Shown here: piece by piece, positions 23,347 to 31,904 of the stretch | Layout of the letters: the number at the start of each line of letters is the position of its first letter | Numbering within the stretch: position 1 is the first letter of the stretch | Assembly (NCBI GenBank): GCA_003228685.1 | Contig: QIFC01000096.1 | Coordinates: forward strand, 1-49,308 | Reading direction: 5' to 3' | Source of the DNA: Chloroflexota bacterium | GTDB taxonomy: Bacteria > Chloroflexota > Dehalococcoidia > DSTF01 > RBG-16-68-14 | Length of the DNA stretch: 49,308 bases | The notes under the pieces: model-generated | Databases searched by the model: none | What the model saw: only the letters and a program-made list of their open reading frames with translations | Told to the model about the DNA's origin: nothing | Made by a program: the position numbers and the translations under genes

Positions 23347-24594
23347 TCAGATCTGGTATCCATCGACGATGCGCCGGGCGGCCGCCAGGCCTAGAACTTC
23401 GTTCGAGCCATCTTCGATCATGGACGCCCTGGCGTCACGGAAGATCTTTTCGACGTGGAACTCCTTGCTCAGGCCGTATCCACCCATCAGTTGGATCGCA
23501 TCGCTGGCCACCTCGAAGGCCGTCTGCGTGCAGTGGACCTTCGCCGCGATCGAATACTCGGTGGCCGGCGGCACAGTCGACCGGTTGTAGATGGATACCG
23601 CCCGCGAGAGCGCACGTGCCGACTCCACCTTTCTGAACATCTCGAATAGCTTGTGCTGGACGAGCTGATGCTCGCAGATGGGCTTGCCGCCCTGCACTCG
23701 CTGACGCGTGTAGGCCAGGGCTTCCTCGAAGGCGGCTCTGGCGAGCCCGGTGAACGATGTGCTCATCCCGGCGTTCGCGCCGGCGAGGATGCCGTCGATA
23801 ATCGCCGGATACGTGTCGGGGTCCACCAGCATGTAGTGCCTGGGGATGCGCACTTCGTCGAAGAAGATCTCGCCTTGATTTAAATCGCGCTGCCCCAGCT
23901 TGTTCAACGGAGGCCCCTTGGACACGCCGGGAAGATCGAGCGGGATGATTGCTACGCCGCCGCCGTTCATGCCGCGCGACGGGTCGATTGTGAGGAACGT
24001 GCACGCATGGGTCGCAATAGTGCCGTCCGACACCCATGCCGACTTCTGACCGCTGATGATCCAATCATCGCCGTCCGGCCGTGCCTGCACATCGAAGGTG
24101 ATGTCAGGGTCGTGGAACTGCTTCGTGCCGAAGAGCAGGCCGTCCGAGCCATGTTCCGGCTCAGTGATCGCCCAGCAGCCGATGTACTTGCCCTCTCGGT
24201 CCTCCACATAGGGCGTCACAAGGTCATCCATCAGGTCCTTGTTGCCGGTCAGGGCCGCGTATCGCGCCGCGAATGTGAACGGCATCGCGGTGACGCCCAG
24301 GCTGATGGAGAGGCCGGGAGAAGCCCAGCCAAACTCTTCAGCGACGATGTGTGCATCCAGCGGCCCCAGACCCGGGCCACCCAGGTCCTTGGGAAACCCG
24401 CGCAGATGGTAGCCCTGACCGTAGTACTTGCGGAAGACGTCCCACAAGACCGATTCGGGCGCGATCACCTCCTCTGGCGTGAGCTTGTCGAGTTCAATCG
24501 CCGCGGGGCGAATGACCTCCGCGGCAAATCGATGCGTCTCGTCTCTCAGCGTCGCCTGCTCAGGCGTCAGGTCCTTGTTGAGTTCTAAGTACAT
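23347..24594 (-). CDS. Acyl-CoA dehydrogenase
   Basis: The ATG at 24594 has a strong AGGAGG upstream and gives 415 residues (MYLELNKDLTPEQATLRDE), normal for the family. Recognisable pieces are GCWAITEPEHGSDG (FAD/substrate loop), GQKSAWVSDGTIATH, QLMGGYGLSKEFHVEKIFRDAR and the C-terminal IEDGSNEVLGLAAARRIV. In many family members the catalytic base is the Glu of a YEGT-type motif; here the aligned residue appears to be Asp in EDGSNE, so substrate type or even dehydrogenase activity should not be assumed. It would introduce a 2,3 double bond into an acyl-CoA with FAD, passing electrons to ETF. Confidence 0.9.
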   Translation of the reverse strand: MYLELNKDLTPEQATLRDETHRFAAEVIRPAAIELDKLTPEEVIAPESVLWDVFRKYYGQGYHLRGFPKDLGGPGLGPLDAHIVAEEFGWASPGLSISLGVTAMPFTFAARYAALTGNKDLMDDLVTPYVEDREGKYIGCWAITEPEHGSDGLLFGTKQFHDPDITFDVQARPDGDDWIISGQKSAWVSDGTIATHACTFLTIDPSRGMNGGGVAIIPLDLPGVSKGPPLNKLGQRDLNQGEIFFDEVRIPRHYMLVDPDTYPAIIDGILAGANAGMSTSFTGLARAAFEEALAYTRQRVQGGKPICEHQLVQHKLFEMFRKVESARALSRAVSIYNRSTVPPATEYSIAAKVHCTQTAFEVASDAIQLMGGYGLSKEFHVEKIFRDARASMIEDGSNEVLGLAAARRIVDGYQI

Positions 24595-24705
24595 GGCGTT
24601 CCTCCTATCTTGTATTGGTGGAGTGTACGCCTCGCATGGAGTCGCCGTCATGGGCCGTTTGGCCTTCATGCCCAGCGTCAATGGTGCGATCTGGCTAGCT
24701 TTGTG

Positions 24706-25521
24706 TCATCGGCTGAGGTTGCGCTTGAAGAACCCGCTCAGCGCATCGTTGAAGTCGTTAGCCGCCTCTAGATTGACGGCGTGACCAGCGTTGAGGCCCA
24801 TCACGTGAAGAAGCGGCATGTTCTCCTCGGCGAAGCGCCGGTGGTTCGCGAATCGCTTCTCTCGCTCACCAACGACCAGGAGCGCCGTCGCATCGTTTTC
24901 GGTCACGCGCTCGCGCACCGAGGAGTCAGGCACCGTGTACAGGCCCGTGAACGCGATGCCCTGAACGTCGTGCAGTTTGCAGTCTTCGACGAGCGCATCC
25001 TTTGCGGCGAGCGGCAGGCGACGCGCTCGTGCCGGGTTGAGAGGATGTTCGTCCAGCGCATCACGGCCCTGAGCTTCAAGGGCACGCGCTTGGGCCTCCA
25101 TCGCTGGGCGCACTCGATCGCTCCAGCCCTGCTCGGCGAGGGCAGAGTTGGAATTGGTGAATACGTGGGCGAGCACGCGGTCTGGGTGATCGAAGGCGTA
25201 GCGGAGGGTGAGTGCCGCGCCAAGAGATTGACCACACACGAACCAGCGCTCACAGGCAAGGGCGGCGCGGATCGTCTCAAATTCGTCGACGTAGTGCTCT
25301 GGGGTGTATGAGGACGGGTCGTCCGGAGCCGGGGAACGGCCGTGCCCGAAGAGTTCGACGATCACTGGCCGGCAGAAGGCGGCGAGCGCGGGCAAGTTGG
25401 GAAGCCATTGGGCGCGGCTGGAAAGAAAACCGTGCACCAGGAGAACGTAGGGTCCTTGTGTGCCATGGGTCTCGTAGTAGAGCCCGGACTGGCCCGGCCG
25501 CTGCCGCGATGGCTGCTCCAC
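24706..25521 (-). CDS. Alpha/beta hydrolase
   Basis: A 271-residue alpha/beta hydrolase: oxyanion motif LLVHGFLSSRAQW, nucleophile elbow CGQSLGAAL, and catalytic-His region GLNAGHAVNLEAA near the end. Family-typical length. It may hydrolyse an ester, lactone, C-C bond (meta-cleavage-product type) or CoA thioester; nothing in the sequence fixes this. It starts 8 bp after the thiolase-like gene, so the two are probably translated together. Confidence 0.9.
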   Translation of the reverse strand: MEQPSRQRPGQSGLYYETHGTQGPYVLLVHGFLSSRAQWLPNLPALAAFCRPVIVELFGHGRSPAPDDPSSYTPEHYVDEFETIRAALACERWFVCGQSLGAALTLRYAFDHPDRVLAHVFTNSNSALAEQGWSDRVRPAMEAQARALEAQGRDALDEHPLNPARARRLPLAAKDALVEDCKLHDVQGIAFTGLYTVPDSSVRERVTENDATALLVVGEREKRFANHRRFAEENMPLLHVMGLNAGHAVNLEAANDFNDALSGFFKRNLSR

Positions 25522-25529
25522 AATGGCCC

Positions 25530-27029
25530 TTACACGGTGAACGTGTCTGTGTTCGTCGACGCGTCGTGCAGTACGGTTCCCTGTTCGCCGACAAACTCCC
25601 GTGCCGTCATCGATTCCAGCAGGCTGACATCGCTTGGTGTGTTGGCGACAAAGCGCCGCCCGTCGTCGAGGCGCCCGATCACGATGCCCTGCTGCGGAGC
25701 GCCTTCTCGGTCATGGACGACGGTGTACGTTTCGACCGTCGCCGGGCCGTCCGCTGCGTCGACCACCTCCGGGCGTGTGAGTTCATCGAGGCCGGCCTGG
25801 TCGACGCTCGGGTCGGTGCGCTCCCATATTCCGGAGGGCGGCCGCCCGGCGTAGACGCCCACAGCGTGCTTCGTCACGTACCAACCTAGGCCCGTCACGA
25901 GACCGGTCCGCTCGCGGTTCTCCCGCAGTACCTCCACCATCTGGGCGATCGAATGCATCGTGTAGTTGTTGCCGGGCCCGCCGAAGTACGCAAGCCCACC
26001 GGTCACCGTCAGCGGCCGCGGGTCGTCCGGGGCGATGCCCAGCGCGTCTCGTCCGATCTGCACGGCGGACGGGAAGCAGCTATAGAGATCGAAGTAGCCG
26101 ACGTCATCGATCCCGATGCCGGCCATGCCCAGCGCCCGGCTGCCCGCCGCCCGGATCGCCGGCGAAGAGTAGTAGTTCGTCCGCTCTGAGACGAACCAGT
26201 GGTCCACCGCGTCGCCGCAGCCCAGGAGGTAGATCCAGCGCTCCTCAGGGATGCCGAGTTCCCGAGCCACCGATGTAGACGTCATCAGCAGCGCCGCCCC
26301 TTGATCGACTTCTAGCATCGCGTTCATGTACTTCGTGTAGGGGAAGCAGACCATCCGGTTCGCTGCCGAAACCGCCGCGATCTCCTCCGCCGTCTTGCCG
26401 TCTCGGAACCAGGCGTGCTCGTTGTCGCGGGCGACTGCCGCGAACTTAGCGTAGAGTTCGCCAATGTGGTGCTGATGAGCCTCGATTGAATGCCCTTGCT
26501 GGGCGCGCAGCGCGTTTTCGAAGAACGGGTAGAAGTGGATGGGCATCGTCGCGCCGTGCCTCCCCTCCAGCTCGTTGGAGCCCGGCCGGCCGTCGCCCCA
26601 GTTGGTCGCCGGCTGGCCACGAGACGCCCACGATAGCTGTTCGTCGCACTTTCGCGCTAGGCGGAGGCTATGTACCGCGTCGGCGCCGGCGAGGAGCGCC
26701 AGTAGCACGTCACCGCGGACGATGCGCTCGGCCGTTTCGTTCACAAGCGATTGGGGCGTGTTGCCGCCGATCGTCGTGTAGAGGGTCTCGGAGGGCTGCG
26801 CTCCCAGCCGTGCCGCCAGGTCCGCCGGCGGGCCGGCCGACGGCCAGGAGAGCACGCCCACGACCTGTACGGAATCGACCTTCGCCAGCAACGCGCCCAC
26901 TCCGGCGTCCTCCTCCGCGCGTTTAGCCGCGAGGTCCATCAGCTCCAGCGGTTCTTTTGACGTTTGCGCATCGACGGAGCGATTCGTGATCTGGCCAACG
27001 CCTACGATGATGGGAAACTCGGGTGGCAC
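25530..27029 (-). CDS. Thiolase-like protein without the nucleophile Cys (acetyl-CoA acetyltransferase-like family)
   Basis: A 499-residue protein starting at GTG 27029 with AGGAGG five bases upstream. It has the thiolase fold: IIVGVGQITNR at the N terminus, IGGNTPQSLVNETAERI in the first half, and GGLAYFGGPGNNYTMHSIA in the second. The catalytic Cys of true thiolases is not found at the GGNTPQ position, while His is present in NYTMH. The pattern matches a long thiolase-like family annotated as acetyl-CoA acetyltransferase. A role in binding or cleaving a CoA thioester is plausible but unproven. It is the first gene of the minus-strand operon 27029-22211. Confidence 0.82.
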   Translation of the reverse strand: MPPEFPIIVGVGQITNRSVDAQTSKEPLELMDLAAKRAEEDAGVGALLAKVDSVQVVGVLSWPSAGPPADLAARLGAQPSETLYTTIGGNTPQSLVNETAERIVRGDVLLALLAGADAVHSLRLARKCDEQLSWASRGQPATNWGDGRPGSNELEGRHGATMPIHFYPFFENALRAQQGHSIEAHQHHIGELYAKFAAVARDNEHAWFRDGKTAEEIAAVSAANRMVCFPYTKYMNAMLEVDQGAALLMTSTSVARELGIPEERWIYLLGCGDAVDHWFVSERTNYYSSPAIRAAGSRALGMAGIGIDDVGYFDLYSCFPSAVQIGRDALGIAPDDPRPLTVTGGLAYFGGPGNNYTMHSIAQMVEVLRENRERTGLVTGLGWYVTKHAVGVYAGRPPSGIWERTDPSVDQAGLDELTRPEVVDAADGPATVETYTVVHDREGAPQQGIVIGRLDDGRRFVANTPSDVSLLESMTAREFVGEQGTVLHDASTNTDTFTV

Positions 27030-27133
27030 ATGTACCTCCTTGGTTGCAGGTCTGCCTCGCGGCCGGCGTGGGGACAGCCTGACGATCTTACAGGAGGCTC
27101 GTATCGGTGGCCAGGCAGCGCCAACGCTTCAAC

Positions 27134-27168
27134 AGCTCTGAATCTGCGCCGTTCGGCACTTGACGGTG
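27134..27168 (+). repeat. 35-bp imperfect direct repeat, copy 2
   Basis: Matches 20786-20820 at 29 of 35 positions. Here the end of the block overlaps the TTGACG that looks like a -35 box of the E1-alpha gene, which supports a regulatory reading. Confidence 0.6.
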
Positions 27169-27189
27169 CTCGCCGGCGGGGCCCAAAAT
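27160..27189 (+). promoter_or_regulatory. Possible promoter of the E1 alpha/beta operon
   Basis: TTGACG (27160-27165, 5 of 6 consensus) is followed after 18 bp by CAAAAT (27184-27189, 4 of 6). The expected start of transcription, about 27196, is 43 bp before the TTG start codon. The -35 lies within the shared repeat element. Confidence 0.4.
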
Positions 27190-27238
27190 CGTTTCATGAC
27201 CAAGAACAGAAAATCCCGGACAGCCGAAGTGTCTGACC

Positions 27239-28237
27239 TTGGGTAAGGCCAAGGCTGGACAGCCCGAGACGCACCCCTCAGAAGAGCAACTGCTTGGGTT
27301 CTACGAGACAATGGCGCTCATCCGGGCATTCGAAGAGCGGTTCGTGAGTCTCGTCGGACAAGGCAAGTTCGTCGGCACCGGGCACCTCTGCGTAGGCCAG
27401 GAGGCCGTGGCTGCCGGAGTCTGCGCTGCTCTGAATGAAGACGACTACGTCACTTCCACCCACCGGGGCCATGGCCACTGTCTCGCCAAAGGCGTCGATC
27501 CGAACGAGATGATGGCGGAGCTCTTCGGCAAGGCTACCGGGACGTGCAAAGGGAAGGGTGGTTCGATACACATCGCGGACTTTCGGAAGGGGATGCTCGG
27601 CGCCAACGGGATTGTCGGAGCCGGGATGCCAATCGCCTGCGGCGCGGGCCTGACGGCCAAAGTGACGAAATCGGGGAGAGTCGTCGTTTCGTTCTTCGGC
27701 GATGGGGCCGCCAACATCGGCATGTTCCATGAGGCCCTCAATCTCGCCTCCGTCTGGGAGCTCCCCGTCGTGTTCGTTTGTGAGAATAATCGCTACGGCG
27801 AAGCGACACCCGTCGAATACGCGCTCGCCGCGGATCACGTCGCCGATAGGGCCGCCGCGTACCGGATGCCGGGCACAATCGCCGATGGCCAGGATGTGCT
27901 CGATGTCTTCGCGAAAGCGCGGGAGGCGGTCGATCACGCGCGCGCCGGCAAGGGTCCGGTCCTCCTGGAGTGCGAGACCTACCGATACTATGGCCACTTC
28001 TTGGGAGACGCGGCTACCTACCGGTCCGCCGAGGAGGTTGAGTCGTATCGGTCGCGCGACCCCCTGATCCTGCTCGCGGAGCGGCTGCGGGGAGATCACC
28101 GCGTAGCTGAGAAGCAGCTTGACGGGATCAAGGCCGAGATGGAAGCGCGGGTGGACGAGGCCGTCGCGTTTGCCGAAGCGAGTGCGGATCCAGCGCCAGA
28201 TGAACTCACGGCCGACGTGTACACGAGCTATCCATGA
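27239..28237 (+). CDS. 2-oxoacid (pyruvate/acetoin-type) dehydrogenase E1 component, alpha subunit
   Basis: A 332-residue E1-alpha. LLGFYETMALIRAFEERF, then VGQEAVAAGVCAAL and STHRGHGHCLAKG (substrate/TPP channel), and the TPP-Mg motif GDGAANIGMFHEALNLASVW ending in ENN. It starts at TTG 27239 without a clear Shine-Dalgarno, so the exact start is uncertain. With the beta subunit it decarboxylates a 2-oxoacid or acetoin and transfers the acyl to a lipoyl domain. Its stop overlaps the beta start by 4 bp. Which substrate is used (pyruvate, acetoin, branched-chain) cannot be told. Confidence 0.92.
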   Translation: MGKAKAGQPETHPSEEQLLGFYETMALIRAFEERFVSLVGQGKFVGTGHLCVGQEAVAAGVCAALNEDDYVTSTHRGHGHCLAKGVDPNEMMAELFGKATGTCKGKGGSIHIADFRKGMLGANGIVGAGMPIACGAGLTAKVTKSGRVVVSFFGDGAANIGMFHEALNLASVWELPVVFVCENNRYGEATPVEYALAADHVADRAAAYRMPGTIADGQDVLDVFAKAREAVDHARAGKGPVLLECETYRYYGHFLGDAATYRSAEEVESYRSRDPLILLAERLRGDHRVAEKQLDGIKAEMEARVDEAVAFAEASADPAPDELTADVYTSYP

Positions 28238-29253
28238 CTGCCGGCGAACGCGTCATCAGCACGCGAGAGGTGATCAACGAGGCGCTGCGAGACGAGATGC
28301 GCCGCGACAGCTCCGTGATCCTGTTGGGCGAGGATGTGTCAGGCGGCGCGGGTCGAGAGGCCGAGGGTCAGGCCGACGCGTGGGGTGGGGCGTTTGCGGA
28401 ATACAAAGGCCTCTCTTCTGAGTTTGGTCCGGAACGCGTGCTGGACACGCCGATCTCGGAGATCGGCTACCTGGGCGCGGCAGTTGGGGCTGCCGCCACC
28501 GGCCTGCGGCCCGTGGCTGAGCTGATGTTCGTCGACTTCATCGGGGTTTGCCTCGATCCCGTGATGAATCAGGCGGCCTTCATGCGTTACATGTTTGGCG
28601 GCCGGACCAGCGTGCCTCTCACCCTCATTACGCACATCGGCGCCGGTATCGGCATGGCCGCGCAGCACTCGAAAATGCTCTATTCGTTCTTCACGCACAT
28701 CCCCGGCCTGAAGGTAGTTGTGCCCTCGTCGCCATACCACGCGAAAGGGCTGCTCACCGCCGCAATCAGGGACGACGACCCGGTCGTCTTCTGCCTTCAC
28801 AAGCTGCTGCTGGGCCGGCAGGAGCATGTGCCTGAGGAACCATACGAGTTCCCGATCGGCCGGGCGCGCATTGCGCGCGAAGGCAAGGACCTCACGCTCA
28901 TCGGCGCCGCGCTCACGACGGCCACGTGCATGGCTGCGGCGGAGGCGCTGGCCGGTGACGGCATCGACGCGGAGGTCATCGACCTGCTCAGCCTTTCGCC
29001 GTTGGACGAGGAGACCGTTCTCTCCTCCGCGAGACGCACGGGCCGCGTTGTCGTCGTCGATGAGGGCTTCCCCCGCTGTGGCCTCGCCGCCGATGTTGCG
29101 TCGCTGGTGGCCGACCAGGCCTTCGACGATCTGGACGCTCCGGTGAAAAAGGTGACTGCCCCCCATGCGCCCATTCCCTTCAGCCGTCCCCTCGAAATGG
29201 CCTTCATGCCGTCCGCCGCCAAAGTGCGCGAGGTGGCGCTCGAACTCTTCTAG
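28234..29253 (+). CDS. 2-oxoacid (pyruvate/acetoin-type) dehydrogenase E1 component, beta subunit
   Basis: A 339-residue transketolase-like E1-beta: STREVINEALRDEMRRD, LLGEDVSGG, DTPISEIGYLGAAVGAAATG and FVDFIGVCLDPVMNQAAFMR are the conserved E1-beta blocks, followed by GRTGRVVVVDEGFP-type C-terminal transketolase region. It forms an alpha2beta2 E1 with the gene before it (ATGA overlap). No E2 lipoyl-acyltransferase or E3 dihydrolipoamide dehydrogenase follows; the next gene is convergent, so these must be elsewhere or the E1 serves another acceptor. Confidence 0.93.
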   Translation: MTAGERVISTREVINEALRDEMRRDSSVILLGEDVSGGAGREAEGQADAWGGAFAEYKGLSSEFGPERVLDTPISEIGYLGAAVGAAATGLRPVAELMFVDFIGVCLDPVMNQAAFMRYMFGGRTSVPLTLITHIGAGIGMAAQHSKMLYSFFTHIPGLKVVVPSSPYHAKGLLTAAIRDDDPVVFCLHKLLLGRQEHVPEEPYEFPIGRARIAREGKDLTLIGAALTTATCMAAAEALAGDGIDAEVIDLLSLSPLDEETVLSSARRTGRVVVVDEGFPRCGLAADVASLVADQAFDDLDAPVKKVTAPHAPIPFSRPLEMAFMPSAAKVREVALELF

Positions 29254-29275
29254 CCTGGCGCTTGTGGCTTGTTCG

Positions 29276-30031
29276 TCACGGCACATCCATGTTCTGGAGA
29301 CGCCTGACTGTCAGCAGGAAGAACCCAACCGTGACGGCCAGCACCCCCACAAGGGCGGCGGGAAACTCAATCGCGCGGTTACCGAGTTCTCCGAAGCTCA
29401 CCTCGTCCAGCCCATGGACAAGGCCCAATGTGTACCCGCGCACGCTGATGTAGCGAATGCCTCCGAAAAACGAGGCGATCACGCCTTCCCAGAGCAGAAC
29501 GTAAATCAGCGCGAAGGGCAGCGCGCGCGTGGTCAATAGGCCTGCCCACATGAATGCGGTACTGTAGGCGACCGTCCCGAGGAGAAGAGCGACCCCGGTT
29601 GCCGCAGACGCTCGCAGCGGGCTGTCGAAGACGACGAGCTTCGTCCCCATCCCGCCGTCACCGACCACTGTGGTGATGACTCCGCTGATCACGACGAGCG
29701 GAATGCCAACTATGAGCGCCGACAGGAGCTTCGCGAGGACGATCTGGTAGCGAGGAATGGGCGTCATCGTCAGGTAGCTCAGCGTGCGGTCCTCCAGTTC
29801 GTTGCCGAATGCTGCTGTCGCAAGCACGAGGCAGATCACTGGCATCACCACGCTGATAAGCAGGGCATCCAGCAGCAGGTCGATATACTCCGAATTGGAG
29901 GTCTCGTCTTCGCCCAACGCCAGCGTCAAGAGAATTGCCAGACCGACCGGAAGAGCGGCAAGGAGCACGAGCAGCAGAAGCCTCACCTTACCCGTGAGCT
30001 GACGTATCGAGAGTCGAAATAGCGCTCCCAT
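29276..30031 (-). CDS. ABC-2 type exporter permease
   Basis: A 251-residue membrane protein with six hydrophobic segments, among them LLLLVLLAALPVGLAILL, LLISVVMPVICLVLATAAFG and a C-terminal FPAALVGVLAVTVGFFLL. The motif FGNELEDRTLSYLTMTPI is the conserved ABC-2 permease helix-loop. It is the permease of the ATPase gene immediately upstream (its ATG overlaps the ATPase stop by 1 bp). The exported substrate is unknown. Confidence 0.88.
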   Translation of the reverse strand: MGALFRLSIRQLTGKVRLLLLVLLAALPVGLAILLTLALGEDETSNSEYIDLLLDALLISVVMPVICLVLATAAFGNELEDRTLSYLTMTPIPRYQIVLAKLLSALIVGIPLVVISGVITTVVGDGGMGTKLVVFDSPLRASAATGVALLLGTVAYSTAFMWAGLLTTRALPFALIYVLLWEGVIASFFGGIRYISVRGYTLGLVHGLDEVSFGELGNRAIEFPAALVGVLAVTVGFFLLTVRRLQNMDVP

Positions 30032-30975
30032 CAGGCCTCCGCCAAGTAGCCGAAGATGCTCTCGAGCGACTCGTCGAGCGGCTCTACGCGCAAGAGCCGG
30101 ATTCGTTGCTCTTTCGCGATCTGAGGAATCGAGCGCTGCAACGCCTCGACGTTTCTGCTGAGCACAACCAGTGCGTCTTCATCGACGATGTTCACGGAAT
30201 CGACCGCTTCCAGGCTGATCAAAGCCGCTGCCATCGCCCTGGCGTTGCTCGATACGACCCGCACGTTGTACGGCTGTTCGTCTAGTTTCGCCCTGATAGC
30301 GTGGAAGTCGCCGGATGCGGCTAGCTTTCCGGCGGCCATGAGCAAGATGTTGTCGGCGAGCGTTTCGATTTCGTCCAAGACGTGCGTGGAGATCAGGATC
30401 GTGCGCCCTTCGGCTGCTAGCTCGAGCATAAGGTGTTCGAACTCGAGCCGTTGGCGGGGGTCGGTGCCGCTCAAGGGCTCGTCCAGTACGAGCAGTTCGG
30501 GTTCATTCACGAGCGCCACCGCCAGCCGCATGCGCTGACGCATGCCTCGCGAGTACGTCCCCAGTGTGCGCCCGGCCACGTCTGTGAGGCCAACCCGTTG
30601 GATTGCAAGATCGGCGGCCGTGTTTCCGTCGCTCATTCCATGCATGTCGGCGGCGAGCGCGACAAATTCCCGACCCGTCAGGACGTCGTACACCGCTTCC
30701 TGCTCGGTCATCACGCCGATCCGGCTGTACAGGTGAGGACCGCTGCGTGCGGGCTCACCGAAGACACTGACCGAGCCCTCCGAGGGCTTCGCCAGGCCGG
30801 TGATCATGCGCAACAGCGTCGTCTTGCCTGCCCCGTTACTGCCGACCAAGCCAGTGATGCCTGGCAGTACCTGGAACGAGATATCGTTGACGGCGACAAC
30901 GTTGCCAAACCACTTCGAGATGCTCTGTACGTCGATCGTCGGCATATGCGCCGCGGGCGCTTCAGCGTTCGTCAT
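30031..30975 (-). CDS. ABC exporter ATP-binding protein
   Basis: The start is ATG 30975 with GGAGG upstream and a 4-bp overlap with the preceding permease stop, giving 314 residues; an earlier in-frame ATG at 31041 lies inside that permease gene. Walker A is GSNGAGKTT, the ABC signature TYSRGMRQR and Walker B ELLVLDEPLSGTDP, and the switch His is in ISTHVLDE. The C-terminal ~90 residues form the extra domain seen in CcmA/NatA-type exporters. It pairs with the permease at 29276. Confidence 0.92.
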   Translation of the reverse strand: MTNAEAPAAHMPTIDVQSISKWFGNVVAVNDISFQVLPGITGLVGSNGAGKTTLLRMITGLAKPSEGSVSVFGEPARSGPHLYSRIGVMTEQEAVYDVLTGREFVALAADMHGMSDGNTAADLAIQRVGLTDVAGRTLGTYSRGMRQRMRLAVALVNEPELLVLDEPLSGTDPRQRLEFEHLMLELAAEGRTILISTHVLDEIETLADNILLMAAGKLAASGDFHAIRAKLDEQPYNVRVVSSNARAMAAALISLEAVDSVNIVDEDALVVLSRNVEALQRSIPQIAKEQRIRLLRVEPLDESLESIFGYLAEA

Positions 30976-31904
30976 GGCGCTAACCTCCGGTACTGCCACC
31001 AAAGCAGAAAGCCCGGTCCGATCGTCAGAAGCAAGAGCCATCCGATCGGCACCACGACGTTGTGTTCGCGCACGAGTGCGGCAACGTCCGAACCGTTATC
31101 TTCATCGAAGACGAGGTCGCTGATGTGCAAGGGAACCTCGGTAAACGAGAGGAGCGCGATCCATTTCGCGGCATCGCCCGTTACGGGCTCGCATTCGCTC
31201 TGAACTGTCCCGGACCGGCCATGCTCATGTTCTTCACAGAAGGTGAGGCCGCTCACGATGGGCAACGAGACGATGAAGAGCGCAATGACGATCGCGGCAG
31301 CATATGTCCGGCGGATGGTAAACGTCGATACAGCCAGCGGGATGGACGTTGCGAAGGCAGCGATGGCGGCTCCAACGAGAAGGAAGCGCGGAACGTCGAG
31401 CCAGTGGTCGCCGAGGTAGTCGAACGGCTCATTCGCGCCAAGCGTCAGACCGATAAAGAGAACGACTTGGCCCGCGTACACGAGCGGCAGCATGACCGAG
31501 AAGAAGGCCAGCCAGCGTCCGATGACGTAGTCCGTGGTTGTTAGGGGCCGTACCAGATAGAGGTCTAGTACGCGGTCTCGCCGGTCAGGGATGAGCATTT
31601 CGGGTGCTGTTGTGGCAGAGAACAGCAAGATGACGATGTTGACGATCCAGAAGTAGTCCGCTTGTGACGGCACCTCGTCGCCGATGTCGGCGGTGGAGGC
31701 GATGAAACTGAACAGTAGGGCAGGTACTATCACGGCGACGAACAGGAGACCGGGCAGTACCTTCGATTGCCAGCCGCGGCCAAGTCCGATGGCCGTTCTT
31801 ACGCCGTTGAGCCACAATGCTTTACGCGCGCGCATTCGGCCTTCGCGCGGCCCATCGTAGCGCTGATACCCGATATCAAAGACTTCGCCGGTAGCGTTAG
31901 TCAT
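30972..31904 (-). CDS. ABC-2 type exporter permease
   Basis: A 310-residue permease. It starts with a soluble GEVFDIGYQRYDGPREGRM stretch typical of a subfamily of ABC-2 permeases, followed by hydrophobic segments such as GLLFVAVIVPALLFSFIAS, AEMLIPDRRDRVLDLYLVRP (conserved cytoplasmic motif), FLLVGAAIAAFATSIPLAV and a C-terminal IGWLLLLTIGPGFLLWW. It overlaps its ATPase gene (31897-32823) by 8 bp and the next ATPase by 4 bp, so all four genes are one transcription unit. Confidence 0.88.
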   Translation of the reverse strand: MTNATGEVFDIGYQRYDGPREGRMRARKALWLNGVRTAIGLGRGWQSKVLPGLLFVAVIVPALLFSFIASTADIGDEVPSQADYFWIVNIVILLFSATTAPEMLIPDRRDRVLDLYLVRPLTTTDYVIGRWLAFFSVMLPLVYAGQVVLFIGLTLGANEPFDYLGDHWLDVPRFLLVGAAIAAFATSIPLAVSTFTIRRTYAAAIVIALFIVSLPIVSGLTFCEEHEHGRSGTVQSECEPVTGDAAKWIALLSFTEVPLHISDLVFDEDNGSDVAALVREHNVVVPIGWLLLLTIGPGFLLWWQYRRLAP

